A DNA stretch of 64,000 nt from JAFGVL01 sp963663245 (GTDB taxonomy: Bacteria; Bacteroidota; Bacteroidia; Bacteroidales; Paludibacteraceae). Position 1 is the stretch's first letter, and each line of letters begins with the position of its first letter. The notes under the pieces were generated by a model. It searched no databases. It saw nothing but the letters and a program-made list of their open reading frames with translations, and was not told the DNA's origin. Made by a program: the position numbers and the translations under genes. The stretch lies in contig OY760143.1 of the NCBI GenBank assembly GCA_963663245.1, forward strand, positions 1,922,001 through 1,986,000. The letters are read 5' to 3'. Shown one piece after another: positions 1 to 6,320 of this stretch.

Positions 1-549
1 TGCAACAATACAACAATGGGTTTTCATGGTAGCAATGAAGTAAGTCTACCAGTTAAAATCGAAGATAAATATTTCACAGATACTTCTCAAGGGAATGATA
101 AAATATGGAATCTTATTACCAAGAAAAATAAAACAGAAGTAGAGAATCGTCTTTTACAAGCTATTGAATGGATTGGGAAAGGTATCCATGATAAAGATAA
201 ATCTAAAGCCTTAGTTCAATTTGTTTTTTCAATTGAAGGAATGTTAAAATTTGATGAAAAATCAATTATAACTCCATCCATTGTAAGTCAATTAAGTGAA
301 TGGTTAGCTTTCATTATTCAAGATGATTTAGATAAAAGAATTGAAATCGCAGCATACTTTAAACAAATATATCGAAAAAGGTCTGCCATTGTTCACGGTG
401 GTGCAAAAGCAATAGATTTAAATGATATTCAAATTGCACTTCAAATTGCAAAATTGATGACTATATCGTTTCTAACAACAGAACCTTTTAATAATATAAA
501 ATCTCTACAAGAATTAAATGGAGTAATAACAAAAATGAAGTTTAAATAA
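1..549 (+). CDS. HEPN (Apea-like) domain protein, 5' end outside window
   Basis: The reading frame is open from base 1, and the first ATG (base 16) has no upstream stop, so this is probably the C-terminal part of a longer protein. The visible 177+ residues are mainly helical. Counting from that ATG, residues 119-129 read YRKRSAIVHGG, with R122-x4-H127, the HEPN-type R-x4-H motif. The context (IYRKRSAIVHG after a long helix) is like the Apea-like HEPN domains found at the C-termini of defence-associated and hypothetical proteins. In this superfamily R-x4-6-H often marks RNase activity; whether this one is active cannot be told. It is the first of a run of same-strand ORFs separated by palindromic elements. 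The N-terminal domain, needed to assign a role, is not in the window. Confidence 0.6.
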   Translation, partial: CNNTTMGFHGSNEVSLPVKIEDKYFTDTSQGNDKIWNLITKKNKTEVENRLLQAIEWIGKGIHDKDKSKALVQFVFSIEGMLKFDEKSIITPSIVSQLSEWLAFIIQDDLDKRIEIAAYFKQIYRKRSAIVHGGAKAIDLNDIQIALQIAKLMTISFLTTEPFNNIKSLQELNGVITKMKFK

Positions 550-560
550 AAATTACTGTT

Positions 561-716
561 GCCAACAAACGGTATCGCACATGCGCCACAGCCTGCGGGC
601 AGTGGGTTGCGCTATATCTTCATCGGGGGACACCTACGGTGTCTCATCGGGCGACATCTAGCCTATCGGCTGATGTCACACGATGCCATACCTCCAACCG
701 TTCTCTGCAATTATAA
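561..716 (+). repeat. Palindromic 3' element 1 of accessory island (attC-like)
   Basis: This GC-richer stretch starts GCCAACAAACGGTATCGCAC just after the HEPN gene and ends with CCATACCTCCAACCGTT. The ends are imperfect complements (ACGGTAT against ATACC..CCGT), and inside are hairpins such as GACAC-ctacg-GTGTC and GACATC..GATGTC. Related starts follow the next ORFs. Known attC sites have the same layout (imperfect long palindrome, conserved ends, downstream of one ORF), but the canonical R box is not exact here. Confidence 0.5.
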
Positions 717-786
717 GACAAAGAACTTTTAATAAAGAAAAGTAGTGTTAGTGCTACTTTCTCCAATAATTTAAAAAACAAAAACT

Positions 787-1269
787 ATGAAAAAACTATT
801 TTTAATTACTTCGGTTATATTTCTGTTATTTTCTTGTGAAAAAGAAGATATTATAGATGAGAACATTAATGGAGATAAAGCTGATCTAGTTGAAACCAGC
901 TTAGAATTAAACACTGCAACTTACACAATTGATGGAACTACTTATGAAGTCTCAGGTCTAACTTGGACTGAATTTTCTAATAACGATTATATTATTGATG
1001 GTATTGGAAGTAATAATGCGGAGTTAAGTATATGGATACCCTCAATATTTGCTGGAGATTACAACTTTAACGACCCTAAACTAGGTGGCGATGATATTGA
1101 TATAAGAATCACTACAACTAATTCAATTTTTAGTTCTGTACATTCAGAAGGGACAATAAAAATAATAGAATCGACAGAGAAATATGTATTAGGTGAGTTT
1201 AGTGGAAACTTTGGCAATAAAACAGTTGAGCTACCTGCATCTGGAAACTTTTACATAGAAGTTAAATAA
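787..1269 (+). CDS. Small lipoprotein, unknown function
   Basis: A 160-residue protein with an N-terminal signal peptide (MKKLFLITSVIFLLFSCEK) and a lipobox-like LFSC with the modified Cys at position 17, followed by acidic residues (EKEDIIDEN) typical of surface-exposed Bacteroidota lipoproteins. The rest (residues 35-160) is rich in Thr, Asn, Ile and Gly in alternating beta pattern, suggesting a beta-sandwich. No family is recognised. It stands alone: palindromic elements lie on both sides, and no operon partner is within 150 bp. The AT content matches the neighbouring island genes. Real coding status is supported by the signal peptide and a length free of stops. Confidence 0.7.
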   Translation: MKKLFLITSVIFLLFSCEKEDIIDENINGDKADLVETSLELNTATYTIDGTTYEVSGLTWTEFSNNDYIIDGIGSNNAELSIWIPSIFAGDYNFNDPKLGGDDIDIRITTTNSIFSSVHSEGTIKIIESTEKYVLGEFSGNFGNKTVELPASGNFYIEVK

Positions 1270-1271
1270 CA

Positions 1272-1360
1272 GTTACCAACAAAGGCTATCGTACATGGGA
1301 CGCGGGGCACTGACCTCGGTTGACATCTCCCTTTCGGCTGACGCCCCACGATGCCTAGAC
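1272..1360 (+). repeat. Palindromic 3' element 2 of accessory island
   Basis: It begins ACCAACAAAGGCTATCGTAC directly after the lipoprotein stop and ends CGCCCCACGATGCC. GGC-T-ATCGT pairs with ACGAT-G-CC, leaving single extrahelical bases, and GCGGGGC pairs with GCCCC. The start resembles the elements at 561 and 4029. The right end lacks the CCAACCGTT seen in elements 1 and 4, so this copy may be shortened. Confidence 0.45.
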
Positions 1361-1427
1361 ATTAAAGAAATCCAGAACAATTAAACATAAGACATAAAAA
1401 ACGTAAGATTAAGAAAACAAATAAATT

Positions 1428-1955
1428 ATGAGATTAAAGAATTTAATGACAGGATTAATAATTCTAATTACTATTAATCTATCAGCACAGGATCTGATAT
1501 CATATGAAAAAGTGATTAAAACTGACAGCATTGGAAAAGCACTAATTTTTTCAACAATCAATGACTGGTTCGCGACAACTTATAACTCAGCAAATGATGT
1601 TATTCAAATGGTTGATAAAGAAGCAGGAATAATAATTGGAAAAGGTTCAATGAAATACTACTATGGAAATAACTCTTCCTATAACGGAAATATAAATTAT
1701 ACAATTAAGGTTTATGTTAAAGACAATAGATATAAAGTTATTTTAACTGATTTCAAACATTCTGGACTTTCATTCGACTTAGGACTAATAACATCCGCAG
1801 AGATTTACGCCACTAAAGGGATGTATAAAAAATATCACAACAAAGCATGGAGTGATATAAAATTGAAAACTGAACAATATTCAAATGATATATTTAATTC
1901 TATTGAGAATAAAACAAAAAAGACTAATTATATAAATATTGGAGACGATTGGTAG
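1428..1955 (+). CDS. DUF4468-like secreted protein
   Basis: A 175-residue protein with a signal peptide (hydrophobic residues 6-18, then LSAQD, the common Bacteroidota signal-peptidase I site). The mature part has the order seen in DUF4468 proteins: an early helix with an aromatic/TT core (INDWFATTYNSANDVIQ, about residues 44-60), then KEAGIIIGKGSMKYYY and a strand-rich half (KVYVKDNRYKVILTDF). DUF4468 is a TBP-like fold of unknown function common in Bacteroidota periplasmic or outer-membrane proteins. It sits alone between two palindromic elements in the island. Family call is by motif memory; the function is unknown. Confidence 0.65.
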   Translation: MRLKNLMTGLIILITINLSAQDLISYEKVIKTDSIGKALIFSTINDWFATTYNSANDVIQMVDKEAGIIIGKGSMKYYYGNNSSYNGNINYTIKVYVKDNRYKVILTDFKHSGLSFDLGLITSAEIYATKGMYKKYHNKAWSDIKLKTEQYSNDIFNSIENKTKKTNYINIGDDW

Positions 1956-1962
1956 AAACACT

Positions 1963-2098
1963 ACACACAACAAAAAATATAGTGCATTTGGCAGATGGTG
2001 CTAAAATTGAAGATAATAGCAATTAAAGAACATCGCAGTAAATTAAAAGTTTGGAGTGTTGAAATGCCAAACGAACCATATTAAAACCGTTATAAGCT
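1963..2098 (+). repeat. Palindromic 3' element 3 of accessory island
   Basis: The left arm at 1977-1993 (ATATAGTGCATTTGGCA) and right arm at 2065-2081 (TGCCAAACGAACCATAT) are imperfect inverted repeats (14 of 17 pair). Outside them lie ACACAACAAAA on the left and AAACCGTTATAAGC on the right, so the outer CAAC / CCGTT ends are kept while the arms differ from elements 1, 2 and 4. The loop (about 70 bp) has no ORF. Confidence 0.5.
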
Positions 2099-2185
2099 AA
2101 AAAAAGATACCAAGGAATACTATACTGACTAATTATTATGATATTTGGTCATTACAATATTAAATATTACCTTTGAAATCAAAAA

Positions 2186-3307
2186 ATGATTACAAGAACA
2201 ATCGAAAATATAATAGGAGAAAAGTTCAATAGTGGAAAAGCAATTATTCTTGTTGGTGCAAGACAAGTTGGAAAAACGACACTTTTAAAACAACTATTAA
2301 ACGATAAAGAATATTTGTTTCTAGATGCTGATGACCCATCGACGAGAAGTATCCTTAAAAGCCCAACAACTGAACAAATAAGAACATTTCTTGGAGATTA
2401 TAAATATGTATTCCTTGATGAAGCTCAAAGAATTTCAGGAATAGGTTTAACTTTAAAAATAATCACAGACCAATTTAAAGATGTTCAATTATTTGTTAGC
2501 GGTTCTTCTTCATTCGATTTAGGAAATACATTAAATGAACCTTTGACAGGTAGAAAATGGGAATATGAATTGTTTCCAGTATCTTGGGAAGAATATGAAA
2601 ATAATATCGGTTTCATAAAAGCAGAACAACAAATTGAAAATCGTCTGTTATATGGGTTTTATCCCGAAGTAATTAATAATCAAGGAAAAGAACGCGAAAC
2701 CCTAAAAAACCTAGTAAACAGTTATTTATACCGAGACATTTTAGCTTTCTCAGATATCAGAAAACCTGAAATATTAGAACAACTATTACAGGCATTAGCA
2801 TTACAAATGGGAAGTGAAGTAAATTACAATGAATTATCCCAGTTGCTGAAAGTAAATAAAATTACTATTCAAAAATACATTGATATCTTAGAACAAAGTT
2901 ACATTTTATTTCGTCTGGGCAGCTTTAGTCGTAACTTAAGAAATGAAATCAAGCAAAATCGGAAGATTTATTTTTATGACAATGGAATCAGAAATATGAT
3001 TTTGGGAGATTTTAAACCATTAGAATTAAGACTTGACAAAGGTGCTTTATGGGAGAATTTCCTAGTTTCAGAAAGACGAAAACAAAATATTTACAAGGAC
3101 ACTTTTGCAAAAACATACTTTTGGAGAACACAACAACAGCAAGAAATCGATTTTGTAGAGGAAAAAGATGGTGACATTTCTGCATTTGAGTTTAAATGGA
3201 AAAATAAAAAAATAAAACTTCCTCAAAAGTTTCTAGAAGCTTATAATGCTAAAGAATATATTGTTAACAGAGATAACTTTAGGGATTTTGTCAAAATACA
3301 AGAATAA
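2186..3307 (+). CDS. AAA_14 / DUF4143 ATP-binding protein
   Basis: A 373-residue protein of the widespread ATPase family with an N-terminal AAA_14 domain and a C-terminal DUF4143 domain. Walker A is GARQVGKTTLL (residues 24-34) and Walker B is YVFLDEAQ (about 74-81); a sensor-like LFVSGSSSFDL follows. The middle has a winged-helix-like segment (NYNELSQLLKVNKITIQKYIDILEQSYILFRL), and the C-terminal part has FYDNGIRN and the nuclease-like EIDFVEEKDGDISAFEFKW, resembling the PD-(D/E)xK core in DUF4143. Length is usual for the family. These proteins are frequent in mobile and accessory regions; some behave like toxin or defence parts, but no role is proven. It is a single gene between two palindromic elements. 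Confidence 0.85.
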   Translation: MITRTIENIIGEKFNSGKAIILVGARQVGKTTLLKQLLNDKEYLFLDADDPSTRSILKSPTTEQIRTFLGDYKYVFLDEAQRISGIGLTLKIITDQFKDVQLFVSGSSSFDLGNTLNEPLTGRKWEYELFPVSWEEYENNIGFIKAEQQIENRLLYGFYPEVINNQGKERETLKNLVNSYLYRDILAFSDIRKPEILEQLLQALALQMGSEVNYNELSQLLKVNKITIQKYIDILEQSYILFRLGSFSRNLRNEIKQNRKIYFYDNGIRNMILGDFKPLELRLDKGALWENFLVSERRKQNIYKDTFAKTYFWRTQQQQEIDFVEEKDGDISAFEFKWKNKKIKLPQKFLEAYNAKEYIVNRDNFRDFVKIQE

Positions 3308-3310
3308 ATG

Positions 3311-3450
3311 CCAGTGCACAACAAAGGGTATGTAAAATTGGGGCAGATAGTTATTGTTCGTACATTCTTTGTTGCATAAACTGAAAAGTGTTTAAAAGAA
3401 TAGTTGTATGGTTGCGCCCCAACTATTACATAGCCCAACCGTTGGCGTTC
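3311..3450 (+). repeat. Palindromic 3' element 4 of accessory island (clearest attC-like copy)
   Basis: The left arm 3326-3344 (GGGTATGTAAAATTGGGGC) pairs with the right arm 3416-3436 (GCCCCAACTATTACATAGCCC) almost completely; the right arm carries two extra, extrahelical bases. Outside are GCACAACAAA on the left and AACCGTTGGCGTT on the right, which also pair (CAAC with GTTG). A long hairpin with unpaired bases on one strand and CAAC/GTTG ends is the design of integron attC sites. The loop of about 70 bp shows no ORF. Confidence 0.55.
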
Positions 3451-3489
3451 ATTGTAAAAGAGCCCTAATAACCATTTAAAAATATTATT

Positions 3490-4008
3490 ATGAAAAAAAT
3501 CAAGTCAATTATTAAGCTTTCAGTTTTAATCGGATTCGTCACTTTAACTTCTTGCGCAGAAGAAGAACCTACCTGTGACTGCAATAGTGCAACAACAACT
3601 AATTCAGGTATTTCTTCTGTTGACTTACTAGGCACTTGGAATATCTCAGAAAAATATACAGAAACAAATGGGGTCAAAACATCAATACAGCTGCCCTCTT
3701 CAAATACACCAACGAGTGAAATCGAATGTAACTTATGGGACGGATATATGCCTACGTTAACATTCTCTGATAATACAATAGCAGTTTCACGAGAAGAATA
3801 TTATTGGAATCCAACAAGTAATACTGCAGAAAATGATGCTTATGAATATGCTTTCTTCTACCAGATTGTAGACAACACAATTACTTGGGACGGGGATGAA
3901 GTTGCTGAAATTAAAATTGTAAATAACAAACTACATATTGCAGATGCAGATATTGAATATGATAATGGAAATTTAACATACACATATAGCGTATACACTA
4001 AAAATTAA
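3490..4008 (+). CDS. Lipocalin-like lipoprotein
   Basis: A 172-residue lipoprotein: signal residues 1-21 (MKKIKSIIKLSVLIGFVTLT), lipobox LTSC, then an acidic tail (AEEEPTCDC). The body starts with LLGTWNISEKYTETNGVK (about residues 48-65), a start typical of lipocalin-like domains in Bacteroidota, and continues with alternating strands (LTFSDNTIAVSREEYYW, YQIVDNTITWDG, IKIVNNKLHIAD). No ligand can be named. The ORF is isolated between palindromic elements and runs in the same direction as the other island genes. Confidence 0.65.
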   Translation: MKKIKSIIKLSVLIGFVTLTSCAEEEPTCDCNSATTTNSGISSVDLLGTWNISEKYTETNGVKTSIQLPSSNTPTSEIECNLWDGYMPTLTFSDNTIAVSREEYYWNPTSNTAENDAYEYAFFYQIVDNTITWDGDEVAEIKIVNNKLHIADADIEYDNGNLTYTYSVYTKN

Positions 4009-4027
4009 CCATAAAAAAACAACGAAA

Positions 4028-4121
4028 CGCCAACAAAGGCTCATAGCACATATGCAGCAGCCTACGGGTCGAAACTAGCAGACAGCAGTTATTTGCTAAC
4101 GGTATAGCACAAGGGGTGCAG
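4028..4121 (+). repeat. Palindromic element 5, apparently chimeric or truncated
   Basis: It opens CGCCAACAAAGGCTCATAGC, the same left end as element 2, but after about 65 bp runs into GGTATAGCACAAGGGGTGCA (4101-4120), which matches the left part of element 6 (5629-5648) at 19 of 20 positions. It therefore looks like two left halves joined, as recombination or deletion between copies would give. Confidence 0.45.
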
Positions 4122-4186
4122 TTTAAGAAAACAACAAACGACTTTCTATTTAGTTAGAATAAGCTATTTAAAAAGAATAAAAAACA

Positions 4187-5623
4187 ATGAGATTCTTCTT
4201 AATTATAACAATTACTTTTCTTTTTTATCCAATTCATGCTCAGAAAAAAACTTGCAATTGCAAAGAAAACTATGAATGGACAAAAAAAACTTTTGAGAAA
4301 AATGACGCTGGATTTCAGTACATTATAGACAAAAAAGGTCAAGAAACTTACAATAACCATAACCAACTAGTTCTAAAAAAAGTAAAAGCAGCAAAAAATA
4401 TAACTGAATGTACCGAAGCATTAGATAATTGGTTAAAATTTTTCCGCTCTGGACATATTGGAATTATACCATTAACTATTGAAACTCAAAAATTACAAAA
4501 AAAGAAACTCAGAAAATGGACAATTAACCTCCCCCAATTTGAAAAATATATTAGCAAAAAAACAGAAGTAGATTACGAGGGAATCTGGTCATTTGGTTCA
4601 GGAAACACTAAGATTGGTATAAAAAAAGAAGGTGAAAATTATATTGCTTTTCAGATTGACACAACAAAAGAATATCCTAGAATAATTTTATCTATAACAA
4701 AAGATAATGATACGCTAAATACAATTTATTATGCTAAAGGTCGTTCTCCTTATAAAATTCCAAACCCTAAATTAATAGGAAATTACATTCAATTTGGAGA
4801 ATGGGGTAAATGGAAACGTTTAAGTCCGGTTCTTGAAGTCAACAAAAAAAATCTGAATAATGAAAAAATTGCTTTTAATTGTTTGAACTCTAAAAAACCT
4901 TATTTAGAAGAACTAAATAACACAACCCTCTATTTAAGAATACCATCATTCAATTTAAATCAAAAACCTGCCATTGATAGTATAATCTCAACTAACAAAG
5001 AAAAGATTCTAAAAACGTCAAATTTGATCATAGACATACGAAATAGCACAGGAGGTTCTGATTATACTTATCGAGAAATATTACCTATTATTTATACAAA
5101 TCCTGTACGAACAATTGGAGACGAATTTTTGTCAACAGAATTAAATAATAAACAAATATTAGATGTCTTAACCAATCCTAGATATGAAGCATTTGATGAC
5201 GAAACACGAAAAGAAATCACAGAATTTTACGATAAATTACAAAACAGATTAGGCAAATTTGTTCTAGCAGAAAAAGAAATTAATATTAGAACACAAGACA
5301 CAATTTACGAGTATCCTAAAAATATTGGAATTATAGTCAATCATAAAAATGTAAGTTCTGATGAACAGTTTTGTTTAGAAGCTAAGCAAAGTAAAAAAGT
5401 AAAAATCTTTGGAACGACTACAGCTGGAGCTTTAGATATTTCAAATGTATTTTCTATTGAATCTCCCGACAAAAATTTTAAACTTATTTATTGCTTATCT
5501 CGAAGTTTAAGTATTCCCGATTTAACTATTGATGAAATAGGCATACAACCCGATTATTATTTAGACAAATCTATACCTGAAGATAAATGGGTGGAATTTG
5601 TAAACAACATATTAAATGAATAA
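4187..5623 (+). CDS. S41-family (tricorn/IRBP-like) secreted peptidase
   Basis: A 478-residue protein with a signal peptide ending at about residue 19 (FYPIHAQK). The N-terminal third (20-120) includes SGHIGI around H90, like the H-containing motif of S41 peptidases. A middle beta region (130-220) follows. The S41 core begins at about 245 (YLRIPSF), with LIIDIRNSTGG at 280-290, and the nucleophile region is NVSSDEQF at 388-395 (S390/S391 with E393). The downstream motif is GTTTAG (409-414) where C-terminal processing proteases have G-[KE]: the catalytic Lys is not evident, so a Ser-His-Glu tricorn-like mechanism or loss of activity is possible. Cys23 and Cys25 follow the cleavage site. Isolated gene flanked by palindromic elements. 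Confidence 0.75.
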   Translation: MRFFLIITITFLFYPIHAQKKTCNCKENYEWTKKTFEKNDAGFQYIIDKKGQETYNNHNQLVLKKVKAAKNITECTEALDNWLKFFRSGHIGIIPLTIETQKLQKKKLRKWTINLPQFEKYISKKTEVDYEGIWSFGSGNTKIGIKKEGENYIAFQIDTTKEYPRIILSITKDNDTLNTIYYAKGRSPYKIPNPKLIGNYIQFGEWGKWKRLSPVLEVNKKNLNNEKIAFNCLNSKKPYLEELNNTTLYLRIPSFNLNQKPAIDSIISTNKEKILKTSNLIIDIRNSTGGSDYTYREILPIIYTNPVRTIGDEFLSTELNNKQILDVLTNPRYEAFDDETRKEITEFYDKLQNRLGKFVLAEKEINIRTQDTIYEYPKNIGIIVNHKNVSSDEQFCLEAKQSKKVKIFGTTTAGALDISNVFSIESPDKNFKLIYCLSRSLSIPDLTIDEIGIQPDYYLDKSIPEDKWVEFVNNILNE

Positions 5624-5626
5624 AAA

Positions 5627-5725
5627 ATGGTATAGCACAAGGGGCGCAGCAGGCACAACTCGTTTCAACGTCGCCTTTCTGGTCGACGTTGAACGATCCC
5701 ATACCGCCAACTATTGGCTGCAATA
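5627..5725 (+). repeat. Palindromic 3' element 6 of accessory island
   Basis: It starts TGGTATAGCACAAGGGGCGC within four bases of the peptidase stop and ends CATACCGCCAACTATTGGC. GGTAT pairs with ATACC. In the centre TTCAACGTCG (5664-5673) pairs perfectly with CGACGTTGAA (5684-5693). The right end (GCCAACTATTGGC) is itself a short palindrome. Confidence 0.5.
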
Positions 5726-5750
5726 ATAAAAAAGAAAATTGACTATTGAT

Positions 5751-5879
5751 ATGATTAAAGATTTAACTTCTATGTTAAATCTATCACCAACAATTTTAAT
5801 AACCGACGATACTTTAACAAAGTCAAAAAATAACAAACAATTAAAACTAGAACAAATGAAAGAATTAGGCATTGAATAA
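5751..5879 (+). CDS. Possible 42-residue peptide ORF
   Basis: An ATG-started ORF (MIKDLTSMLNLSPTILITDD...ELGIE) too short for reliable judgement. It follows element 6 at the spacing at which other island genes follow their elements, has normal codon use for this genome (no rare-codon runs) and is followed by a plain AT-rich stretch. It could be the last, degenerate cassette of the island or chance. No family recognised. Confidence 0.25.
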   Translation: MIKDLTSMLNLSPTILITDDTLTKSKNNKQLKLEQMKELGIE

Positions 5880-6041
5880 TGCTTATTATTTAACTCTTTT
5901 AATAAAAAATAGCATAAAACGAGAGAAGCACAAATTAGAAAAAAGGCTAACTTATTAGAAATTACAGCCTAAAATAGAGCATTCCTTATAAAAATGAATA
6001 AAAATCAACTGCAGAATACTTTATTTTATAAAATTTTATAT
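5880..6041. other. AT-rich spacer, no gene seen
   Basis: Part of the 449-bp interval between the peptidase and cspA. Apart from element 6 and the 42-residue ORF, I see only AT-rich sequence with stops in all frames; the last bases lead into the cspA promoter. Confidence 0.5.
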
Positions 6042-6049
6042 TAGATTTG
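6042..6049 (+). promoter_or_regulatory. Probable -7 box of cspA promoter
   Basis: TAGATTTG fits the Bacteroidota -7 consensus TAnnTTTG and lies 23 bp before the cspA start codon. AACTGCA (6007-6013) and TGCAGTT (6048-6054) form a short inverted repeat around it. Confidence 0.55.
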
Positions 6050-6072
6050 CAGTTCATTTAATACAATAAATT

Positions 6073-6264
6073 ATGAGTAACGGAACAGTAAAATTCTTCA
6101 ATAGCGCAAAAGGCTTTGGATTCATCACTCCTGACGAAGGTGGCAAAGATGTATTTGTACATCAAAACGACTTAACAGAAGAAATTGATGAAGGCGATAA
6201 AGTAAGCTTTGACGTAGAAGAAAGTCCAAAAGGATTAAACGCAAAAAATGTGAAAAAAGTATAA
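6073..6264 (+). CDS. cspA: Cold-shock domain protein (CspA family)
   Basis: A 63-residue single cold-shock domain, one OB fold. RNP1 is KGFGFI (residues 13-18) and RNP2 is VFVHQ (27-31), both intact, with the family start NGTVKFFN. It binds single-stranded RNA/DNA and acts as an RNA chaperone in the cytoplasm. It is the first core gene after the accessory island, is transcribed alone from its own promoter and shares a bidirectional terminator with the converging clpB. The length is slightly below the 65-70 usual for the family, with nothing missing from the fold. Confidence 0.95.
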   Translation: MSNGTVKFFNSAKGFGFITPDEGGKDVFVHQNDLTEEIDEGDKVSFDVEESPKGLNAKNVKKV

Positions 6265-6289
6265 TACTATTTTTTAACTTTTAGCATTG

Positions 6290-6320
6290 AAAAGCCTATC
6301 AAAATTTTGATAGGCTTTTT
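6290..6320. terminator. Bidirectional terminator between cspA and clpB
   Basis: AAAGCCTATCAAAA and TTTTGATAGGCTTT form a perfect stem with A and T tracts on either side, between two converging genes. Confidence 0.9.

Noticed and set aside
1..6072. Integron integrase or tyrosine recombinase in the island
   Set aside because: None of the ORFs has the R-H-R-Y pattern; if it exists it is outside the window.
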